Source: Trachythela sp. YZ-2020 (taxonomy: Eukaryota > Cnidaria > Anthozoa > Malacalcyonacea > Clavulariidae). Taken from it: DNA of 64,000 nucleotides. The DNA lies in contig JADLSH010000373.1 in assembly GCA_016169945.1 (NCBI GenBank), positions 1,736,001-1,800,000 of the forward strand. The letters are read 5' to 3'. Shown one piece after another: positions 1-11,032 of this stretch (positions are counted from its first letter, which is position 1; each line of letters begins with the position of its first letter). The notes under the pieces were generated by a model. That model searched no databases. It was not told the DNA's origin and was given only the letters and a program-made list of their open reading frames with translations. A program made the translations under genes and the position numbers.

Positions 1-96
1 CTCTTCTAATTCACAATAATGGTCAAAAACTACAGAACTCCAAATCTGCTGTAAAACATGATTTAAAATAATATTTGTCTTTATTGATAACTTATC

Positions 97-415
97 GCGG
101 AATGTCGTAAAACTCTTCAAGGTTCATCATTTTCTTATTTAAACAGTTGATATCTTGAATGTTTTGATAACAAGCATGGAAACAGATTGTTATCTGTTTC
201 AAAAAGTTAACAACAAGATCGATATTTTGCTCAGAGTGAGATAAAATTGTTCTTGCAGTACTGGATTAAATTGTCTCACCCACTGTACGACCAACACTAT
301 TGAGAATGTTGGAAACATTTTTTTGACCACTTTCAGAGTACATCCAGTTTAAGTTTTGCAGAATTTCCAGAAGATTTATTCTTCTATGCAAATTTCGCTC
401 ATGCTGTCCGCCATT
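97..415 (-). pseudogene. unrecognised coding-like remnant
   Basis: On the minus strand one frame stays open for about 105 codons with a single internal stop (near position 255). The translation contains the stretches LLEILQNLNWMYSESGQ and NVSNILNSVGRTVGETI, then NFLKQITICFHACYQNIQ, then ends at a stop. The composition looks protein-like (amphipathic, no low complexity) but I do not recognise the family. It could be a fragment of a transposon gene or an exon running in from upstream of the window. Weak evidence. Confidence 0.25.
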
Positions 416-695
416 TTTATGGTATAAAACGGGGGTACACAGATCACACAGACTAGGGGTGCCATACCACAGTTAAGTCTTGTATAGTGACTTTTAAAAG
501 TTATTCAACATATTTTTGTTGCTATATATGCATTATATGGCTGTTAGTTCCAACACAGCTAAAAGAGAGCTATGTGTTCCTTTAACAAATAACAAGTATT
601 TATGATCATTTGAGGTTTATGGGTAAATGTTTGGAGGCTGAATATTATACTTACCAAAGCTAAGGCAATAAACATGTATAGAAGCAATAGACAGT

Positions 696-815
696 CATGA
701 GCTGTATTTACACTGCAAGCCTGACCTAATTTGGCTTATGCATTGGGTAATAAATTAGTGGAGCAAAACCTGGCCTAGCCCTAAGCTTGTAGTGTAAACA
801 CAGCTAATGCAGGCC
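696..815. mobile_element. short MITE with GTTTACACT termini, copy 1
   Basis: Inverted ends: AGCTGTATTTACACTGCAAGC on the left (written here in full only to 20 bases: AGCTGTATTTACACTGCAAG) pairs with GCTTGTAGTGTAAACACAGC on the right, about 115 bp apart. A second element with the same kind of ends lies at 25750-25862. No coding capacity. The superfamily cannot be set from two diverged copies. Confidence 0.5.
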
Positions 816-1639
816 TCTAGCATGCCTCGGTCAAGCAAGTCATCATGGGCCACAGAGTTGCAAGTTATGGCAACTGACCGTTCTATGACACAGTGTTATT
901 TACTTGCTATTTGTGTTATAATTATGCCAATACCATCATTTAGCTTCACCAGCCCTTGCTGAAAATATCCCTAGATATTTTGTGTTGCTTTAATGTCATC
1001 ATTTTTGTTTCTTCTAGTTTAATTTGTGCAAGCCTTATCTGCAAGTGATGAAGTTTCTGTGAATGATTGGATCATTTTGCATTGTCTCTGTTATTGCTGC
1101 AGAGCTAGCGAAGCAGCAGCCTAATTTGTGCAGAGGGTTTTTTTTCAGTAAATTTTTCTAGCGTGTTGCATTGTGGTTTGTGCTCAGTTGTTGTGCGCAC
1201 TACACATCCACCCGATTCCATGTGCTTTGACCAAGAAACATTCCTAGAGACTAGATATATTGAATACTTGGTTGTTGCGACCCCACCCGATTCCACATGA
1301 TTTCTAGTCAAGAGTATAATTTTAATCAGCAAGGTTGCATGTTGTTCCTGAAATATTTCAAGCTGAAGCTCCATTTTTACCTATACTTGAATACTAATTT
1401 TAGATTTTCTTCTAATAAATTTTCTTCTAATAAGAAATATTCTACCAGTACATTCTATTGTGTTTTTGGTGTGTCACCACACCTTGTGTGTTGGTGTCCT
1501 AGCACGCCTCGTTTTGATTTTTGCCATTCACAAATTGTTTGCAGCAATGAAGCCATAAAGTTTGTTCTCGTTGTTGTGAAATATCATATTTGTAGTCAAA
1601 TACTGCCAGTAGCATCTAACATGCATGGTTTGCCCATTC
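816..1639. other. non-coding stretch before the Helitron relic
   Basis: No convincing gene. It contains two near copies of CCACCCGATTCCA (about 1209 and 1287), 78 bp apart, a small local duplication. The last 200 bp may be eroded N-terminal Helitron coding sequence, but no motif is clear enough to call. Confidence 0.3.
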
Positions 1640-2106
1640 ACGTTCATTCCAACTGGAATGGGCACACAATTTTTGGAAAGGTATTGCTTAAAAGGTGAAC
1701 CCAATAAAGAGGGGCTTCAATGGAGATTCAACTGTACATTCGATTATTCAAATATCACTACACTCGAGTTTCAATCAGTGCATACAAAAGATAAAAGCAA
1801 AAAATACAAAGCAAGTATAGTAACTGCAAGGAATGATCCTAGATTGAACACTCATCAGAAAATTCAACTTGTTGGCTGGAGGACCAACTGTGCGTACACG
1901 ATATGCAAGCAATACTAGATTATCATGCTTGTGTTGAATATTTGTGCAAATATGCTGCAAAAGGTGAACCCAGGTCCAACACATTGAAAAACACATTCAA
2001 TGCTCTTGTTAACAACTTAAAAACAAATACAGACCCTTTGAAGATAATGAAAAAAATAATGATAAAAACAGTTGGAGAAAGAGATTTTGGTGCACATAGG
2101 CCGTAG
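1640..2106 (+). pseudogene. Helitron Rep/helicase polyprotein, N-terminal/central remnant
   Basis: Two overlapping frames carry the conserved block found in animal Helitron-type Rep/helicase proteins just before the helicase: a RNDPRLNTHQ-like segment, then GWR.NC, then AILDYHACVEYLCKYAAKGE and a GERDFGAH-like segment. The YxxKYxxKGEPRS motif with the preceding RNDPRLN is what I recognise. A frame change lies between the two pieces (about 1900). The reading is cut at position 2098 by the 3.4 kb TIR transposon and resumes at 5519 with an LSHSLKLHSSSF segment. The Rep HUH motifs expected upstream are not visible, so the 5' part is lost or too eroded. Confidence 0.7.
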
Positions 2107-3179
2107 GATGAGCATCCAAAAGATGCAATTCCGTTGCACCCCTCGTGGAACTACGTAATTTTCACATTAATCAATAGATAAAAACTTACTTTATCAGAAT
2201 CCGTTGCTCCCCAAGCGAAACAGGTACACAATTGGGAAAAAAATCCCTCCAAAGTTTGCTATTTTCGCGCTTCGAAATATTCGAATCGTCATTGTTTTGG
2301 TAGCAAATACGCATGCGCATGTCAGCCAAACTCGCACTGCGCACGTGCAGACAGAAAAGTGGGTTTTCCCCGATTTCCCCCGTAAAAACAACAAAATAAA
2401 ATCACGGAATACAGATCAAACCTTGTAATATTGACGAATAAAACACACACATTAAATATTGTTTTAAAACACATTGTACATTTTGCTTGCCCATATGCTA
2501 AATCACTTCAATTCATTGGCTGTTGTTTCAAAATACCGTTTTAACGTTTAATTCTACTTATCAACATCCTAATTCAATACAAATTTGTGCGAGGTAAAAA
2601 CCCACCTGTATCAATTTCACTAAACTAAAGTCTTGGCCAAACGTAAGAAACATTGTCGCAGAAATATTTGTGATTTTCAATGTTTGCTCAAATGTTTCCC
2701 TGTCTCCCACATCTGGAAACATTGGCTTTTACTGCAGAAACAAAATTTGATTCCCAGAAAGCAAAATTATTTCATACTAAATTCAGAAACATTTGATGAA
2801 ACACCCTTTCTCCGTTTGCCGACGCTGGTAGGACAACCGAAACATTGGTAAGACAAATAATATGACAAATATCTTTGCGCAACAATGTTTCCCAGTTGGT
2901 CCCGGGCTTTAAGGGATATTTATATAAACTCCTAGGAAAACCTCTAATTGAAAGAAACATGTCCCAGGCACCAACTCGAAATTCATCATGAAAAAAAGAT
3001 CAATTGGGAGGAAATATAAAATCCATAATTTCATCATAACTATCTATAATTGAAAGAAATCATCCTTGAGCCCAGATTTTCATCAGTGCAATAAAATCCC
3101 ACTTATTGGATCCTGGCCAAGGGCCTACGCTCAAAACGAGATTGCATGTATTCTACAATAAGCTGTCCTGGCTTTTGTC

Positions 3180-5000
3180 TGGTAAAGTTCTACTTCTTGT
3201 ATTTGAACTATTACATATATTATATTGTGACATAAGTTGGTATTTAGCCACTATCTAGAATAGCAAGGAACGATTTAGAATTTCCCTCAGTTTCTGTGTT
3301 GGAATTCAGATCATCATCATCAATGGTACAGCTCTCTTCATCGTTGTTTTCAGACTTATTTGACATATGTTCCTCAACCAATTCAGAACTTCAGAAGAAT
3401 CCAAATTTTCCGCATAATTATACAATCTCACTAACATTTCTCATTTTCGGTACACAGAACACAAGTTGGGGATAACTTTTCATCAGTCGTTGCTTGAGTT
3501 TAAAAGCTCTATATTTAGATGCATCCACATTCTCAGTGTCCTTAGCAATGATAATAAATTTCTCCAGCAAATCTTTCATATACTTTATTTGCTTATTTCC
3601 GATGACCTCCGTCTCCATTACTTTCTTATGCATCAGTCAAATCCAAGCGTGCCCATCCCCCCCCCGGGAATTTGACAAATTTTGTAAAAATGGTGCTAAT
3701 GCCCCCTGGTGGGGTCACAAACAAGTGAAAATGCCCCATGGTGGGGCCACAAGTCAGTGGCAAATTCCCCACCCCGGGGAACCTTATTCCACTTTTGAAA
3801 GCAGATATTATTACAAAATATAAGCATGTTAATGTTGGTACAAGGCAAAACAACTACATAGCAAATATTAATAATTTTTTACAAATGTACTGTATGTTAA
3901 AAAGCTATATCAAATTGGCATTGTGTCCGTATGAACAAACCATGCTTCGTTAGGAGCAAAATAATGTGGAACATTGCAGCCAAATTAAGTCTAAGCTTTG
4001 AGCAACGAGAACTACGACGTTTAGAGCGGGAGACCCTTCGTCCGCTCCAGACAAAGACCTACGCCCAGACGAAGGGCCCCCGTTTCGAAACTTACCTACA
4101 CTGGCACCACAAAGCCGAAGTCTTTCTATTTGGCCAAATGGTTTTATTAGGTTCAAAATAGAAAATTTTCTAATGCCCTACCCCCGGGCTAACATTAGCT
4201 TTCAAATCCCCCACCCCAGTGAGGAGCCAAAGTGTCAAATTCCCCATGGTGGCCCGGGGGGGATGGGCATGCTTGGATTTGACTGATGCATTACAGAAGA
4301 CATCATAAGACTTCTCGTACACTGATGTAGATCTTTCAGTCTCCGATTGTTTTTTTCGTCTCTCTGGTGAGAAATTTTGTATAATTGCAGTAGCAAACTT
4401 TGTGATAGCGCACAGTCTTTCCCCTGGCTTTGCAGAAGTATCTGTTCATCATTCTTTCTCTCGGCAGCTGTATGCGTAGTGTCACGTGAAAGATCAGCAT
4501 CAATTGTTTCTGCCAACATGAGTGGGGTTCTTCTTCTCTTCTTAGTTACCTGGTGTAAAACAAAATTATTAAACTAAATATCTGCTAATAACAAGGTTGG
4601 ATGTTTGTAGCATTAGAAACTACTTTACCCTAAATAAACTTAATTGATCACAATTCAAGATATTTTAAAACCAAACCCGAGAATGTTGTGCACATTGCGC
4701 TAGTATATACCTGTCAAAATGACCATACCTTGTCTAGTGAGAACCAAGAGGCGTCTCTTCCACAAATAATACATATTTCTGGGAGTACATGCTCGTTTCT
4801 TTTAGGCAGGGTCTTATTAGGTTCTACGACTGATTGACGTGTAATTTTTCGCCTTGGTTCTATTGGCTATTTGGCTCCACTTCCACATGTGGTTCTTCGG
4901 TAGAAGTTACAGTTTTAGAGCTAGTTCCTTCTCCTTTTTCTTCTTTTCTCTGTTGTCTACGGATCTTCTCTTCATCACAAAATCTCTTCGAGCATTTCAT
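3180..5000 (-). pseudogene. cnidarian-type ICIICGR / QGKDCAL family gene, broken
   Basis: Start ATG at 5000. Exon 1 (5000-4729) is basic and charged, with one frame change, and ends with CIICGRDASWFSLDK before a GTATGG donor. Exon 2 starts at 4549 after a TTTACACCAG acceptor and carries ILLQSQGKDCALSQ. A further frame change leads into YEKSYDVFC, where a MITE interrupts (3629-4290). Coding resumes at 3628 with METEVIGNKQIKYMKDLLEKF and trails off near 3180. I associate CxFCG followed by QxKDC...YHKSCY-like segments with a family of uncharacterised cnidarian proteins of no known function. The gene lies wholly inside the 3.4 kb transposon, so it is probably its cargo. A relic of what looks like the downstream part of the same family is at 20318-21480. 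Confidence 0.55.
3629..4290. mobile_element. PIF/Harbinger-type MITE (662 bp) nested in the transposon gene
   Basis: Perfect to near-perfect ends TGCATCAGTCAAATCCAAGC on both sides, followed by CGTGCCCATCC and C/G runs. A 3 bp TTA duplication flanks it (3626-3628 and 4291-4293), the target size of PIF/Harbinger elements. The interior has inverted CCCC-rich blocks and no coding capacity. It interrupts the minus-strand ICIICGR-family gene, whose frame continues on both sides. Confidence 0.8.
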
Positions 5001-5518
5001 GATTGTACCATTCTATGAATTGACAGATCCGTCATCGATGTTCTCGTACGATTTCTCAGCTTGTTGACACTTAAGTTTGGCCTATTTAGACCTACACTCA
5101 AGAAATCTCGTTAGCCTTTGGCGTGTAACTTTGCAAAGTTGCTCCGTAACGCCATAAAAAATGCATAAAACATGAGGATATTCGAGTTTTATAAATATCT
5201 TCAGCCATGATTGTTTTGCATAACTAAGCGTGTTTCCACTTCGAAGTATGTTTGTGCGTGTGCGCAGTGCGAGTTTTGCTGACTGCGCATGCGTATTTGC
5301 TACCAAAACAATGGCGGTTCGAATATTTCGAAGCGCGAAAATAGCAAACTTTGGAGCGATTTTTTTCCCAATTGTGCACCTGTTTTGCTTGGGGAGCAAC
5401 GGATTCTGATAAAGTAAGTTTTTATCTATTGATTCATGTGAAAATTATGTAGTTCCACGAGGGGTGCAACGGAATCCGTTTTCTAAGCATCTTTTGGATG
5501 CTCATCCTACGGCCTAAC

Positions 5519-6955
5519 AGGTGTGCATTTATCACACTCATTGAAATTGCACAGTTCCTCATTTCAGATCTTGCCAGTCAATTTAGATGGATCTCGTAGC
5601 AAAAAGAAAATTAAGGATGATAATAGCAGTTGCACTAATGATTCTATTTTGGACAAATGTGCAAAACGTGTGATTTTTCAGAATGATTTCCCACAGATTA
5701 TGAATGTCAGTTTAGCTCAATTTGTTACACAATACAAAATTGTCAACAATAAAGTTGTGACTCAATCGCCAAAAGTCACTCCACGTTTCCCCCCTTCTTA
5801 TTCTTCATGCCCCAAAGGATTGTACTATGCACTATATCGCAAGTATCAGCTTCTGAAATACAAACCTTGCAAAATCTCCCAAAATGATGCACCGTCAGAT
5901 GCTATGTATATCAATGCCTGGCATACCTTTCTAAATTCTACAGTTGCATCTAAACATTTACCAATTTAGATATGGTGCAAAAAAGTGATGCATTTCATAG
6001 TCAAAACGAAAATTAAGGTGCTGTACAAGAAGAATGGATGATCCTTTCTAATTATCATAAGCTTAACAACACTATTGAAAACTGTGAAAACCCATATGAT
6101 TGGTAATTGGATTCTGCAAAGTATACAATTGAGCAAATAGCTTTCATGACAAACTGGGTAAAGGTGCAAAAGACTGATTGCACTTTGACGGAAAGAGACT
6201 ACCAAGTAGACACAAGTACCTTTAGTGAAAGCAATGACCTGCCCAATGAACAACTGTTGCTTATTATAAATGGTGAAGGTTGGACAGGAAAAAGTCACCT
6301 AATAAATGCTGTACGAAGTTATTTGAAGAAAAAAGTATGGTAACAGCTACAACAGGAGAAGGTTCTTTTAATGTAAATGGAATTACTATTCACTCCTTTT
6401 TAAAACTCCCAGTGGGAGTACATTATAATTTATGAATACTCTATGCTGGGTCAAACTGCCATTGGATGGATCAACAGACATTGTAGATAGGCTACTGGCT
6501 TAAAAGATACCTATTTGGTGGGAAATCTATAATTTTAATTGGTGATCCTGCCCAGCTACCACCAGTTGCAGATAAACCATTATACCATCAAAAACCCATC
6601 AAATCCAATAGGTGAACAAGGTTATCTGGCATATAGACAAGGTTGTGATACTTGATATTAATCAAACGGTAACAAGATAAAAAAAGATTTAAAGGTATTT
6701 TGTCCCGACTTCGAAGTGGAGAAGTAAGTGTTGATGACTGGAAGGTATTGCTTACCTGTCAGCCAAATGTTGTGTCTAATGTAATGATTTTTTAAATGCA
6801 ACAAGATTGTATTACAGGCAATGATTGAGTAGCAAAGTACAATGTTCCCATTGCAGAAGTCCATGCCCGTCATTCGAGTCAAGCTAAACATGTTAGTGCC
6901 CAAGATATGCTTGGTTTGCACGCAGTTGTTTTGATTTGCAAAGGGGCAAATGTAA
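5519..6955 (+). pseudogene. Helitron helicase (PIF1-type) remnant, Walker A region
   Basis: Coding resumes after the 3.4 kb insertion with LSHSLKLHSSSFQILPVNLD, the continuation expected after the GERD motif of Helitron proteins. It then gives a long linker (CPKGLYYALYRKYQLLKYKP) and a degenerate Walker A (GEGWTGKSHLI, where PIF1-type helicases have GxAGTGKS). Next come TTGEGSFNVNGITIHSFLKL and a Walker B/motif II region IILIGDPAQLPPV. Several stops and frame changes break it (about 5970, 6343, 6430, 6620). It is cut at about 6953 by an insert of about 830 bp and continues at 7787. PIF1-type helicases unwind DNA during rolling-circle transposition. This copy cannot work. Confidence 0.75.
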
Positions 6956-7786
6956 TCCCCGAGCCGGCGCGAAGCGACGTGCGAGGGTACTAATTCCGCT
7001 CGGAGATTTACACCTGGGTATGTGAAAACATTGTGGAATGCAAAGTCATCCGCCATTTTTTTTTGTCATGGGCTGGACTGGACTGGACCTTTTCGTAAGT
7101 TATGCGCATGCGCAAGTTCAAGCCGAGAGAAGATTTGTCTTGCACTCATTTTGTAATACTCTGTCTCCAAAACAAGATAAATGAAAATTATTTAGAGGAC
7201 AAATTAACAAGAGGAGAAAAAGTCGAAAGACCGAAAAAGGAGCGTTTTAAACAGGCAAGTGTCTATTTTCCATGCTTGCTTTGCCGATTTTTTAACATAG
7301 CATGCAGTATAGTTTGTGAATTTGAAAATGTGTAGATCATTCTGTGTGGTCAATACAACATTGATTGATCTTTAAGTATTGATTCAAATATGTTATAGAA
7401 AAATAAAAAAACATTAAATCTCAAAAACTTCATTGCAAAAGCAAGTGCGAAGTATAAAAATACTCCTCGAAAAGCAGTTGAAGTTTTTTGAAAATTTCAA
7501 ACCTTTTGTGAACGTCTAAGGTTGAATGTTACAGTAAATCAAAGCTAAAAGAGTACATAATAGCATACCCACTTTATATAGTTGGACAATTGATAATTTT
7601 ATAGTTAAAAACAAAATAAAATTTTGTACAAATTAAAATATAAAAAATATACAATGTTGCGTGTTACCATGGTTACATTCGTCGACTCAGTGCTTCATGT
7701 TACAATAACTTTTAGGAGTAAATTGTTTGGTTCAAACTTAACTATGGTTCAAATGGACGAGCGATTACTGCATGCATGTATTTCTA
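6953..7786. mobile_element. insertion of about 0.83 kb interrupting the Helitron helicase
   Basis: The helicase frame stops at GCAAATG (6953) and resumes exactly with TGTTAACAATTAATCTGTGG (7787). The join KGAN/VLTINLW matches the usual spacing in this family, so the DNA between is extra. It begins GC-rich (AATCCCCGAGCCGGCGCGAA) and becomes very AT-rich. It contains CCGCCATTTTTT (7050) and a palindromic TATGCGCATGCGCA (7098), but no gene. No terminal inverted repeats were seen, so the element type is unknown. Confidence 0.5.
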
Positions 7787-8290
7787 GTGTTAACAATTAA
7801 TCTGTGGACAATGGTTGGCCTGTGTAATAATGGGTCAACTGGAACTGTTGTTGATATTATATATTCAAAAAGTCACAATCCACCAGACTTGCCTATTGCT
7901 GTTTTGGTAAATTTTGATAATTATTGTGGTCCATCATTTCCAAACATGCCCTTTTGTGTTCCCATTCCTCTAGTCACTGCAACCGTATGTGTGGGTAATA
8001 GTGTACTTGAAAGACAACAATTACCTTTAACACTGCCTGGGCAATGGGCATTAACAATTCACAAAAGTCAGGGTATGACATTGAAAAAAACATGGATTGA
8101 TGTGGGGGGAAAAGAGACTACTTTAGGAATGACTTATGTTGCAATGAGTTGTGCTCACAATTTGTCTTCATTAATAATTTAACCAATGACCTATATGATA
8201 GACCTCCATAAAAAAAGTGGAATCCCTGAAGCATAGATTAGATGAGGAAAAGCGACTTCAAGCAATTGCTGACCTTACGATACTCTAATT
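7787..8290 (+). pseudogene. Helitron PIF1-type helicase, C-terminal motifs
   Basis: This is the last part of the helicase domain: VLTINLWTMVGLCNNGSTGT, then NPPDLPIAVLVNFDNYCGPS, then QWALTIHKSQGMTLKK (motif V), then GMTYVAMSCAHNLSSLII (motif VI, where a functional PIF1-like helicase usually has VA(L/I)SRV). The arginine finger region reads MSCAHN, so the key R is lost. A stop follows SLII at 8182 and weakly similar coding (RLDEEKRLQ) fades by about 8290. The frame is otherwise open for 136 codons. Confidence 0.8.
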
Positions 8291-8433
8291 CTCCTTTGTG
8301 TTTTTACGCAGCTATTTTGTGTATATTATTTTTTTTAGAATTGTGAAAGACATGGACATACTTGGTATGCATGCTTTTGTGTGCGGAAAATGATGACACA
8401 CTAGTCACAAAACCAAATAATTTTAGCATTTAA

Positions 8434-9725
8434 AGTGCACCTCACCCCCAAATTTTTTTTTGGCTATATCAAATCTTGGCATCATTAGTAGAGTATCCGT
8501 GAAAATTTTAATTTATTTGGTAAAATCGTTCGATTTTTATGGCAGTTTAAAGTTGGCAAAAAGGCACTTTTTGTTGGACCTTGTCCGTCATACATTTATT
8601 TTCATGTATGATATGTCTATATAGCTTGTGTATTTCCATTCAAACATTACTACAAATTTTGTATGTTTTCAGCTTTCAAGTGCAGGACTTTAAAGAATGG
8701 ATACCGGTTTAAAGAGATATACAACCGATCTATTTGCCCGTATAACTTTGTAAATATTGAATCTACAACCTTGAAACAACTATGAGCATGTTCGTCATGC
8801 CTACACCTTTCTACCATGCATAAAACATTTTACTAAGTTCATTTCACGCCGCGGTCACATTGGCGCTGCGAAAGACGTGTGGGTAATATTCCATTTGGAT
8901 ATCGCTTCATAAGTGACATAACTCAGCCAATATCAGACCTACAAGCACGAAACTGTACGTAAAATGTTTCTCTTGAACAGAGCTTTCGATCTACGCATCT
9001 GAGATATATGGAACGTATGTAGTTCTCAAGGAAATGTGCACTAAAATCGATGTATGTTTCGCGGGTCAAATGACGAAAATATATTGTGTGTACTAATTGT
9101 GCTGTAGTAGGGGTAAACGTTTTTGATACGCCTGAAGTCAATAATCAAGATATATTCTCATGCTTCATACCAAAAGATAGCCCAGAAAAAGGCATTTTTT
9201 TTGTATATATAGCAGTGACCTATATCGTGTAAACAAGTTGTAGTTTTAGATGCCTACACGCGTGCGAAGTTAGATTTTCAACATGCTCTAACTAAATAAT
9301 ACAGTCTTACAGATATAGCTTAATTGCTTAATGCGGCATATTGTTAGATAGCTCTTCTAAAGCTGATTCTATCCATATATAGTAATTATATATATCCTGT
9401 GTGCTAGCCTGTTCATGGTTAGACACGATAGCCAGAAAAAAACAGTGTAAATTTCGAGTGATTCAAGGCAAGCAAAGCCGAAATGGCGAACTGAATACAA
9501 GCCGATCAAAGCTAAATGCCGACTACCTTGTGTGACGTCAGAAAATGGGCTAGACCCAGGCTCTTTTTGGTTAGAAGATACGACGGCCAAGGTCCATCAA
9601 AAGCTAAGTTCAAAACGCCATAAAAATCTAACGATTTGGCCCAATTAAAAAATAATTTCACAGATATACTAGAAATGATGCCAAGATTTGATAAAGCCAA
9701 AAAACAATTTTGGGGTGAGGTGCAC
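8434..9725. mobile_element. 1.29 kb TIR element starting AGTGCACCTCACCCC
   Basis: Ends GTGCACCTCACCCC pair across 1.29 kb and the similarity runs inward for about 170 bp per arm (left arm has GGCTATATCAAATCTTGGCA, right arm GGCTTTATCAAATCTTGGCA). The left end is preceded by TTAA (8430-8433) and reads TTAAAGTGC, as do the two Kolobok-type elements in this window. The right flank (AAGAAAG) does not show TTAA, so the duplication is not confirmed. The right arm holds TGTGACGTCA. No coding capacity. It separates the Helitron helicase from its RPA-like gene. Possibly a non-autonomous Kolobok. Confidence 0.6.
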
Positions 9726-10004
9726 AAGAAAGAAAAAAATAAATGAAAATCCCTCAGAAGAAATGAAATCCATCACACCTAGAGGTAATTTAATATATAA
9801 TGACAGTATATGTGTTTCAGACAGTGTGATTAATTTTATGCAATAGATTGCACTTGAAGGTGTGGTTAATGGTCTAACAGTAGAAATACCCTTTTCTGCT
9901 ACATACAGCAAATGAATAATTTAACTGAATGAGAATATTTTCCAACAAACAACCATTTGACAATTGACATTGGTATTTGTTTTTACTATTTATCTGTGTG
10001 TAAC

Positions 10005-10690
10005 ACCTGTTTTCAAGATGACCAGAAGCCTGCAGAAAAGAATAACTCTGCTGTGCCTGGAGGTAAGAATTTTAAATACTCAAGACACTCCGTAAGAAAG
10101 AAGCTTTATTTAGAGATAATTCAGGAACAATTCGCCTGGTGTTGTGGGAAAGTGACATAAAAAGGGTAACTTAAAAGTCTGTCTACAATGTTTCCAGGAT
10201 TGTTGTTTGGGAATTTGACAGTTGAAAGTATCTTACTCTAAACAAGTTGTCCAATATCAAACCGGCAGATCCCTCTATTACTAGGAAGGACAGTGAGGTG
10301 GATGGTTTACAAAGCACCCAGAGCATTGATTGCCCTGCCAAATTTTGTCTGTACAATGGTTCCTGTCCTGTGAAAAGTGTCAAACTAAATTGGTGCCCGA
10401 TGCAACAAAGAAACTCGTCAAATGTACTGAGTGTGGCCTAGCGCAGTGAAAATCAAAGTGCAACCAGCATCTCATGGCAAACGTTATGTTTGACAAAGCA
10501 GGATCCACAATCTCTTTATTTCTGTTCTATGATAAGCTTAAACAACTACATGACATTTACAATCACCAAACGAAGACAGATTAAACCTTTGATAGTATTG
10601 ACGAAAACACACTCAGAGTTCTTGCTTACTGTGGGAGTGACCGTATATTACAATGCTAAAAAAAATGTAGTATCGGTAAAGGGAAAATAA
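10005..10690 (+). pseudogene. RPA-like OB-fold gene (Helitron-associated type), broken
   Basis: One frame gives EALFRDNSGTIRLVLWESDI, the OB-fold signature (IRLVLWExDI) of replication-protein-A-like proteins. After a stop and frame changes, NIKPADPSITRKDSEVDGLQ, CPAKFCLYNGSCPVK and later KLVKCTECGLAQ and YDKLKQLHDIYNH-like segments follow. These match the single-strand DNA-binding proteins seen beside animal Helitrons, with a C-terminal zinc-binding CxxC pair (KCTECG). At least three frame changes. It follows the helicase remnant after the 8434-9725 element, so it is most likely the second gene of the same Helitron. Confidence 0.6.
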
Positions 10691-11032
10691 CAACTCAATC
10701 TGGGCTAACAAAAGACAAAGAAAAACAAATACATTATATTCTGTTCTGATTTGTTTTGTTCTTTTCTGTTAGGTTTGGTAAAATGTTGGAACTTTTTAAA
10801 GTGCCTATATCACTCACAGGATCTTTACGGATTTGGAAAGAGCACAAAAGGTTAGTTAATAAGTTCTTCAACCTTTTTTGATTTAGTTTAATAGTTTCTG
10901 AGATTTAGGGCGCCAAACAAGGCGCTCGGGGGACTGGGACTCAGGAACCAGGGTTTTGGTAATTACTATAAAACATATTGTCTTTTTGTTGTGCGGCCTA
11001 TAAAAACGCAAGTATTTGGATGTTAAAACGCT

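Larger units (their letters stand above)
2099..5514. mobile_element. 3.4 kb TIR DNA transposon inserted in the Helitron relic
   Basis: Both ends begin GGCCGTAGGATGAGCATCC and stay paired for about 240-270 bp (left arm about 2099-2345, right arm about 5245-5514), with a 12 bp indel near the tip. A TA dinucleotide flanks each end (2097-2098 and 5515-5516), consistent with a TA target duplication. The insertion splits a Helitron reading frame whose two halves continue on either side. It carries a broken spliced gene on the minus strand and is itself interrupted by a Harbinger-type MITE. I do not recognise the superfamily. TA alone would fit Tc1/mariner, but the long arms and cargo are atypical. 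Confidence 0.8.

Noticed and set aside
6953..7786. A GT...AG intron in the Helitron helicase
   Set aside because: Borders GTAATC and TTTCTAG are splice-like, but splicing there puts the join out of frame with an immediate TAA, while removing 6953-7786 as an insertion restores the frame.
9369..9911. Minus-strand open frames as genes
   Set aside because: They lie in the right arm of the 8434-9725 TIR element and the AT-rich DNA after it, and show no protein-like motifs.
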